Assembly: GCA_016786705.1 (NCBI GenBank)
Contig: JAEUVV010000003.1
Coordinates: 310,001 to 374,000, forward strand
Reading direction: 5' to 3'
Source: Taibaiella sp.
GTDB lineage: Bacteria > Bacteroidota > Bacteroidia > Chitinophagales > Chitinophagaceae
DNA: 64,000 nt
The notes under the pieces were generated by a model, which was not told the origin of the DNA, did not search any database, and saw only the letters and a program-made list of their open reading frames with translations. Positions 58,999-64,000 of this stretch are shown one piece after another (positions within the stretch are counted from its first letter, which is position 1; every line of letters begins with the position of its first letter). The translations under genes and the position numbers were made by a program.

Positions 58999-61071
58999 CT
59001 ATAAATGTTTCAAGTCATCAATTAAATACATTAAATATTCAAAGGAGTTGGCCCTGTTATTTGGTGTTATTAAATTGAAATCAGCCCTAACTTTGTTGTT
59101 CTTTACTTTTCCGCTGTTGAACTGCATCACGCCAAGGCTGTTCAGCATGTTGTTCACCTTCACCATCTTTAAATTATCATCTTCTTCTGACTGACCGAAT
59201 TTACCTACCAGCTTTTTAGGATGGAACCAGCCAAATACCGAATTTTTCCGCATCAGCTTTTTGTCGCTGGCAGATACGCTGCCCCGATGCTTACCATCAC
59301 GGATATTTTCTATCTCCTGCCGCTCAGTACCAATAAATACGATACCATCTTTAATGATACAGAAGTACTCAAAAGGATCATATCTTCCGCTCACTTTTTT
59401 AGCGAAATAAATACCATCCTTCATCTCATAAGCTTCTTTATGCAAGCCGTAATCCAGTAATTTACGGATGATGCCTTCATCTTTTGTACTGAACATCATC
59501 AGGAAGTTAGGCAGCATCTCTTTTTCCGTTTGCTCTTCTTCCGTAGACTCATAAGTGTCTTCATCCCATTTATAACGGATCGATTGATACTCTTTTTCTT
59601 TAACATTGGTCATTACAAAGGCGCCATCGCCCCAGATCACCTTCCCGGTCGCTTTTTCATCCACCACAATAGTAAAGATATCTGCAAGCAGGGAAGCCTC
59701 GTTGGTCCACAGCCCGAAATTCTTCATCACATCCTTCACCATAACCGGGGTTTCTTCCAGGTAGTTTCGGGTATTCATCGCCATCCCAATCACGCCTATA
59801 TCCGTCTGGCTGTTGATGTACTTATTAAACTTTTTATTGAATTTCCTTTTATAGATCCGGTTACTGCTTTTGGCCATCTGATCGGTGAGCCTGGAAGTAG
59901 CATTCAGTCGGATCGCATTGGCTTCAAAATTTAACTGGATCATGCTCCAATTTTCATTCAGCGGCATCGGCAACTCCCGGTAGGCATACCTGCTGATACC
60001 AAACAGGCCGTACATACCATAAAGGTCACGTGCATTAAAGCCTAAATTGTTCATATAGAAAGTAGCCGCTGAGTTTTGCCCTGGCGCTTCAAAATCTTTC
60101 AGTTCCTGCAGCCTGCTGTAGCTATCCCTGCCTTCATTGATAAAGCCGGTTACAAAATCCTTTTTCCAGATCATGAAAATGGAATCTTTTTTAGATTGAT
60201 AGGACTCATATTGCTCATCATCATAAGTATAAGGGGTATAGGGCACTGCTTCTACAGCAGTAGCGGCACTATCCACCAGGTAATCATCCTCATCATAAGT
60301 GTCATCTCCAACCACAATAGTATCGGCTACAGCAGCTGCGTCGGCCGCAGCCTCTTCTGCAGCTGCATAAGCTTGTTCTGCTGCTGAACGGGCAGCTTCT
60401 TTTGGCACCTCTACTGCTTCAACAGCAGGTACCGGGAAATCTTCCGGAGCCGCCTCAACCGCATAAGTTTCTGTTGTAGCCTCCCAATCTTCAGGAGGGG
60501 CTACTTCTACAGTAGTCGCTTCCTCCCAGCCATAACCTTTACTATACTCAATCCCCCACCTTTCGGCACGGGCAGAGTCATCAAAAGCATTATAAGTACC
60601 TGAGCTGGCAACCAGGACCGCATAGTCACCGGTATTGGGTATAAAAGCCAGGTCTTTAAATTTCAGGTCATAAAAAATACCTTTATCTACCTTTGTTTGC
60701 TTCGTCTTTGTGTCAATGCCTATAGCTGCACGGAAGAGCTCGATGTTCTGTACCGGCAGCAAGCGTACAGTATATTCAATACTGTCGGTATTCACCATAT
60801 GCATATAAGCCTTCCTGGAATGGTCAATTCCGGATTTGCTGATATCAAAGTCTGACTCGTAGTTTTTGTTTTTCAGGAAAAGATCCTCGTACATCTTGCT
60901 GCCGATCTCGGACAGGTTCAGGCGTTCCGCGGTGGTTTGAGAAAAAACGAACGGCAGGTTGTATTCTAAAACAAATTTTGCATCTTTAGGTGCCGGTATG
61001 CCCGTTTTTTGGGCCCTTGCTGCAACCGGGATCAGGATGCCGCACAGCAAAGTATAGTATAGCTTTTTCAT
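58999..61071 (-). CDS. Exported protein with Ala/Glu-rich insertion, DUF4836-like (second gene of envelope operon)
   Basis: A 690-residue protein with a signal peptide (I-P-V-A-A-R-A-Q). It opens with P-A-P-K-D-A-K-F-V-L-E-Y-N-L, resembling DUF4836-type Bacteroidota lipoproteins. Residues about 190-285 are a striking Ala/Glu/Val/Asp-rich low-complexity region (A-E-E-A-A-A-D-A-A-A), probably disordered. The remainder is beta/alpha with paired F-x-x-x-K repeats. It starts 15 bases after the upstream lipoprotein gene. Function unknown. Confidence 0.72.
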   Translation of the reverse strand: MKKLYYTLLCGILIPVAARAQKTGIPAPKDAKFVLEYNLPFVFSQTTAERLNLSEIGSKMYEDLFLKNKNYESDFDISKSGIDHSRKAYMHMVNTDSIEYTVRLLPVQNIELFRAAIGIDTKTKQTKVDKGIFYDLKFKDLAFIPNTGDYAVLVASSGTYNAFDDSARAERWGIEYSKGYGWEEATTVEVAPPEDWEATTETYAVEAAPEDFPVPAVEAVEVPKEAARSAAEQAYAAAEEAAADAAAVADTIVVGDDTYDEDDYLVDSAATAVEAVPYTPYTYDDEQYESYQSKKDSIFMIWKKDFVTGFINEGRDSYSRLQELKDFEAPGQNSAATFYMNNLGFNARDLYGMYGLFGISRYAYRELPMPLNENWSMIQLNFEANAIRLNATSRLTDQMAKSSNRIYKRKFNKKFNKYINSQTDIGVIGMAMNTRNYLEETPVMVKDVMKNFGLWTNEASLLADIFTIVVDEKATGKVIWGDGAFVMTNVKEKEYQSIRYKWDEDTYESTEEEQTEKEMLPNFLMMFSTKDEGIIRKLLDYGLHKEAYEMKDGIYFAKKVSGRYDPFEYFCIIKDGIVFIGTERQEIENIRDGKHRGSVSASDKKLMRKNSVFGWFHPKKLVGKFGQSEEDDNLKMVKVNNMLNSLGVMQFNSGKVKNNKVRADFNLITPNNRANSFEYLMYLIDDLKHL

Positions 61072-61086
61072 CAGCTGGATATAGAT

Positions 61087-61764
61087 TTATTGTAATTGAA
61101 TAGAGTTGTTGACAGAGGCCCCGGAGTTGATAATGTTCAGGATCGGGGTTTTGTGCATCACTGCTTTTTTTGAAGCGGAAACAGAGGCTTTTGTATTAGC
61201 CATACTTTTCACTAATGACTGGAAGCGGTACACACTGGTATATTGAGCACTTTTAAACACCTCTTTATCTTCCTGCTTCAGCTCATTGTATTGTTTTTTG
61301 GTAGCAGGATTTAACTGATATGTTTTTATAAAGGTTTTTGTGTTCTTATTATAAGTATACGTAGCCGCGTTGTAGGTAGGTATCTTATAGGCTGTAAGCA
61401 TTTTACCAAATGCGGCATTGATCTGTGACACCTCTTTAAAATCAAAGCTTACTGATAAGATATAATTCTGAAAATCGGCATTGGTCTTCACATTACTGAT
61501 GCCGGGGATCGCTCTTAATTTCGCTGCAGTTTGGGCAAGTTCATGCTTAATTTCGGCAACAGTAGGCACTCTATGACCGTTTACTGAGCTTAATTTCATC
61601 ACCGAAGCGAGCTTGGCCTTACTCTGCGAACCATTAAAAGTTAAGGTCATACGGCCGGAACCATCATTATTCAGGTTGATCTCTTCTACCGTTTCAAAAC
61701 AGGAGCTGAGGGTCACCAACGAAATCAACAATAAAATGGAGGTTAAAATATTTTTGATTTTCAT
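61087..61764 (-). CDS. Lipoprotein (first gene of envelope operon)
   Basis: A 225-residue protein with a good lipobox (L-V-T-L-S-S-C). The mature part starts F-E-T-V-E-E-I-N-L-N-N-D-G-S-G, then two alpha/beta modules. No family is recognised. Downstream, 15 bases away, is the 690-residue exported protein. It is separated from rpmE2 by a terminator. Confidence 0.7.
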   Translation of the reverse strand: MKIKNILTSILLLISLVTLSSCFETVEEINLNNDGSGRMTLTFNGSQSKAKLASVMKLSSVNGHRVPTVAEIKHELAQTAAKLRAIPGISNVKTNADFQNYILSVSFDFKEVSQINAAFGKMLTAYKIPTYNAATYTYNKNTKTFIKTYQLNPATKKQYNELKQEDKEVFKSAQYTSVYRFQSLVKSMANTKASVSASKKAVMHKTPILNIINSGASVNNSIQLQ

Positions 61765-61814
61765 ATAATTTCAGTTTAAGACGAGCGGGACAAAGATAAG
61801 CTATCTGCCAAAGA

Positions 61815-61849
61815 AAAAAGCCACCAACCTGTTAAGTTCGTGGCTTTTT
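61815..61849 (-). terminator. rpmE2 terminator
   Basis: Stem AAAAAGCCAC / GTGGCTTTTT (10 bp) with a 15-base loop. On the minus strand it is followed by a T-run. It ends rpmE2 before the downstream lipoprotein gene. Confidence 0.85.
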
Positions 61850-61875
61850 GCAAATTAATTGCAAAGAAAAACAAA

Positions 61876-62124
61876 TTAGTTTTTCGCGTATTTTTTCTTG
61901 AATTTATCGATACGACCTGCAGTATCAACGAACATTGATTTACCAGTATAGAAAGGGTGTGAAGTATTAGAGATCTCTACTTTGATCAATGGATATTCAT
62001 TACCATCTTCCCATTTGATAGTTTCGCTGGTAGCAGTTGTAGATTTAGTCAAAAACATAGTATCGTTAGACATGTCTTTGAATACTACAAGACGATAATT
62101 TTCCGGATGTGTTCCTTTTTTCAT
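61876..62124 (-). CDS. rpmE2: Ribosomal protein bL31, type B
   Basis: An 82-residue bL31 without the zinc-binding cysteines (the C- form), with K-G-T-H-P-E-N-Y near the start, S-H-P-F-Y-T-G-K in the middle, and a basic end. Type B proteins are often used under zinc limitation where a C+ copy exists; many Bacteroidota have only this form. Confidence 0.97.
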   Translation of the reverse strand: MKKGTHPENYRLVVFKDMSNDTMFLTKSTTATSETIKWEDGNEYPLIKVEISNTSHPFYTGKSMFVDTAGRIDKFKKKYAKN

Positions 62125-62180
62125 TATATTATTGTTTTAATGCATGGTACTAAGCATGCGGTTGTTTAAATTTTGGAGGG

Positions 62181-62212
62181 CAAAGATAGCTGTATATATT
62201 AATTTGCCCAAA
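62181..62212 (-). promoter_or_regulatory. rpmE2 promoter
   Basis: On the minus strand, a -33 TTTG (62212-62209) and a -7 TATCTTTG (62188-62181) are 20 bases apart, the ideal Bacteroidota form. The leader to the ATG at 62124 is about 50 nt. Confidence 0.8.
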
Positions 62213-62225
62213 TTTAATTTATATT

Positions 62226-62438
62226 TTAAACGCCGGCAGCACGTTTTCTACCTATAACAAAATAGAGTACCGATCCTAAGACAGGCATAAATAATACCAG
62301 CAACACCCAGGTCAGCCTGTCCTGCCCTTGCATATTGGACCTGAACATATGAACCAGGGCCATAAATGGCAAAACTAAAAGTACCAGGCCTGCGATCATC
62401 CAAAGCGACAAACTTAAAGAGGAATTAATTAATGTCAT
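62226..62438 (-). CDS. PLDc_N domain membrane protein
   Basis: A 70-residue protein with two transmembrane helices and the 'phospholipase D nuclease N-terminal' pattern (D-R-L-T-W-V-L-L-V-L-F-M-P-V-L-G-S-V-L-Y-F-V-I-G-R), which despite its name is a small stand-alone membrane protein in Bacteroidota. Function unknown. Confidence 0.85.
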   Translation of the reverse strand: MTLINSSLSLSLWMIAGLVLLVLPFMALVHMFRSNMQGQDRLTWVLLVLFMPVLGSVLYFVIGRKRAAGV

Positions 62439-62537
62439 ATCTTTTGATTTTATTACCAGTAATCACCAAAATGGTGCAGTCATAAAAATAAGTAATTCTT
62501 ATCGAAAAACCTGATAAACAGGATTTTAATCTAAAAA

Positions 62538-64000
62538 CTAGTACGCAAGTAGTTCTGCTATTTTAGCCGCTACTTTTTTAGGATTCGGCAACATAGCCTC
62601 TTCCAGCACCAGGTTGATCGGCACACAAGGTAAATTTAACGCCCCTATAGTTTGTACCGGCGCGTCCAGGTAACGGAAACATTCCTGGCCAATCTTACCG
62701 CTCAATGCCTGGGCAAATGAGTTGTTCAGCTGCTCTTCGGTCAATACGATCACCTTACCGTGTTTTTTCACCGTTTCATAGATCAGCTCCTCATCTAATG
62801 GGAACAGGGTCCTGATATCGATCACCTCCACCTGTCCCGGGAACTGCTCTGCAGCTGCCTGGGCCCAGTAAACGCCCATACCATAAGTAATGATACATAC
62901 CGACTCGCCATTGTCCACAGCTTCCTGGCTGGGCGCCAACACCACGTTACCGATACCGAATGGCAGGATATAATCGGCTGCCGGCTCAACGGTTTTAGCA
63001 CCTAAAGTACCCGGTACTTTAGACCAGTAAAGTCCTTTATGCTCCAGCATCACTACCGGGTTATTGTCATAGTAGGCCGCTTTGATCAAACCTTTAAGGT
63101 CGGCAGCATTCGATGGGTAAGCAATTTTAATTCCTTTAATAGTAGCCAAAGTACTTTCCACGCTTCCGCTATGGTAAGGACCGCCGCCGCCATAAGCGCC
63201 TATAGGCACCCTGATAATATTACTTACCGGGAACTTACCACAGCTCAGGTAATTGGATTTGGAAATCTCGGTTACCAGCTGGTTAATGCCGGGATAGATA
63301 TAATCAGCAAACTGTACTTCTACGATCGGTTTCAGGCCCACAGCGCTCATACCTACGGTAGACCCGATGATATAAGCTTCCTGGATAGCGGTATTAAATA
63401 CGCGCCTGTCGCCAAACTTCTGAGCCAGGGTAGCCGCTTCACGGAACACCCCGCCGATGCGGCCGCCTACATCCTGGCCATAAAACAGGCATTCAGGATG
63501 CTTGCGCATCAGTTCCTCAATCGCGTGCAGGGCCGCATCCACCATCACTACTTTCTCCCCATTGGCCGGCACACGTGTGCCTTCTTCTTTTGTAATCGGG
63601 TTAGGTGCGAAGATATGGTCCATAACCGTTGAAGGGTCCGGGTCTGCCGCTTCTGTAGCTTTCTGGAAATGCTGTGCGATCAGCGCTGCTTCTTCCTGTT
63701 CGATCTGCATCAGTTCAGATTCAGACACGCCCAGCTCGAGCAACCTGTTTTTTAGTTTGGGTCCGGGATCGTCCTGCATATGTTTAGCCAGGTCTTCCTC
63801 TCCACGGTACCACTCCCGGCGCACACCCGAGGTATGGTGACCGATCAAGGGCACTTTCGCATGCACCAGGATCGGTTTTCTTTCTTTTCTTACAAAATCA
63901 AATGCCTGCTGCATGGTAGCATAAGCCTCTTCAAAGACGCTACCGTCACATCTTAAGCGCTCTATACCTTTAAAGCCTTCTATAAACTCGTAGGCATCCA
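62538..64000 (-). CDS. 2-oxo acid (branched-chain-type) dehydrogenase E1, fused alpha/beta subunits; 5' end missing
   Basis: The frame remains open to the right edge (64000). From the edge inward come the last part of the alpha subunit (with the V-R-K-E-R-K-P-I-L-V-H-A stretch) and a helical linker rich in E/Q/A, followed by a full beta subunit starting near K-V-V-M-V-D-A-A-L-H. The beta part has the G-Q-D-V-G-G-R, F-A-D-Y-I-Y-P-G and G-G-G-G-P-Y-H-S-G segments of transketolase-like pyrimidine and C-terminal domains. This one-chain alpha-beta E1, typical of Bacteroidota, acts with a separate E2 and E3 to make branched-chain acyl-CoAs. The rest of the alpha part, including the TPP loop, is outside the window. 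Confidence 0.88.
   Translation of the reverse strand, partial: DAYEFIEGFKGIERLRCDGSVFEEAYATMQQAFDFVRKERKPILVHAKVPLIGHHTSGVRREWYRGEEDLAKHMQDDPGPKLKNRLLELGVSESELMQIEQEEAALIAQHFQKATEAADPDPSTVMDHIFAPNPITKEEGTRVPANGEKVVMVDAALHAIEELMRKHPECLFYGQDVGGRIGGVFREAATLAQKFGDRRVFNTAIQEAYIIGSTVGMSAVGLKPIVEVQFADYIYPGINQLVTEISKSNYLSCGKFPVSNIIRVPIGAYGGGGPYHSGSVESTLATIKGIKIAYPSNAADLKGLIKAAYYDNNPVVMLEHKGLYWSKVPGTLGAKTVEPAADYILPFGIGNVVLAPSQEAVDNGESVCIITYGMGVYWAQAAAEQFPGQVEVIDIRTLFPLDEELIYETVKKHGKVIVLTEEQLNNSFAQALSGKIGQECFRYLDAPVQTIGALNLPCVPINLVLEEAMLPNPKKVAAKIAELLAY

Noticed and set aside
60300..60520. Tandem DNA repeat in the 690-residue gene
   Set aside because: The protein is Ala/Glu-rich but the DNA is not in exact repeat units; it is low-complexity coding sequence.

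Overview
The window comes from a Bacteroidota chromosome, most likely Chitinophagaceae or a near relative. Several signs agree. Promoters have the Bacteroidota -33 TTTG / -7 TAnnTTTG form. Three secreted proteins end in type IX secretion (T9SS) sorting domains. There are genes for bacillithiol synthesis (bshC), the futalosine menaquinone route (mqnA), a Bacteroidota-type homogentisate dioxygenase, DUF4834 and DUF4476 proteins, and a flexirubin-type halogenase/methyltransferase group. Most of the window is core genome of moderate GC. The first 3.1 kb and roughly 51.2-53.6 kb are clearly more AT-rich.

Region 1 (1-3110) is an accessory antiviral island. It holds the 3' end of an AAA ATPase fused to a DUF4435/TOPRIM nuclease, which looks like a single-gene PARIS (AriA-AriB) system. 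Next is a two-gene CBASS operon: a SMODS-family cyclic-nucleotide synthase and an S-4TM membrane effector. The two modules are separated and closed by copies of one hairpin-forming sequence. In each case the stop codon lies in or just before the repeat and the next start comes just after it, as in integron gene cassettes.

Region 2 (3134-8105) is a minus-strand lipid or polyketide-like group: a sterol-desaturase-family protein, a ketosynthase III fused to a heme-oxygenase/TenA-like domain (frameshifted here) and an uncharacterised protein. A TraB/GumN protein and a GtrA protein follow. Region 3 (8194-15328) is a complete, tightly overlapping histidine operon, hisG-D-C-B-H-A-F-IE. It is preceded by a promoter, a 17-residue leader peptide with four consecutive His codons, and a competing antiterminator/terminator pair, so it is very probably controlled by ribosome-mediated attenuation.

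Region 4 (15465-34600) contains housekeeping and catabolic genes: bshC, dtd, an ECF sigma/anti-sigma/outer-membrane-protein unit, a HAD phosphatase, GNAT, ctaA, a secreted trypsin-like protease, thioesterase, hmgA, ridA, topB, a secreted GDSL hydrolase, a DUF4476 protein, a biotinyl carrier, the flexirubin-like group and an alkyltransferase-like protein. Region 5 (34720-37463) is a run of three secreted repeat proteins with its own promoter, the last carrying a T9SS tail. Region 6 (37593-50690) includes glnS, a four-helix-bundle gene between inverted repeats, fabG, aspS, rpiB, tatC, two uncharacterised exported proteins, an AHSA1-like protein, oxyR and a PaaI-type thioesterase.

Region 7 (50853-53640) has clpS followed by an AT-rich stretch with gene remnants, a GNAT gene, a small lipoprotein and an orphan protein. 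Region 8 (53693-64000) holds haaO, a large putative porin, rnhA, mqnA, a three-gene envelope operon of unknown function, rpmE2 with its promoter and terminator, a PLDc_N membrane protein, and the 3' part of a fused alpha/beta 2-oxo acid dehydrogenase E1 gene that runs off the right edge. No rRNA, tRNA, CRISPR array or insertion sequence was recognised.
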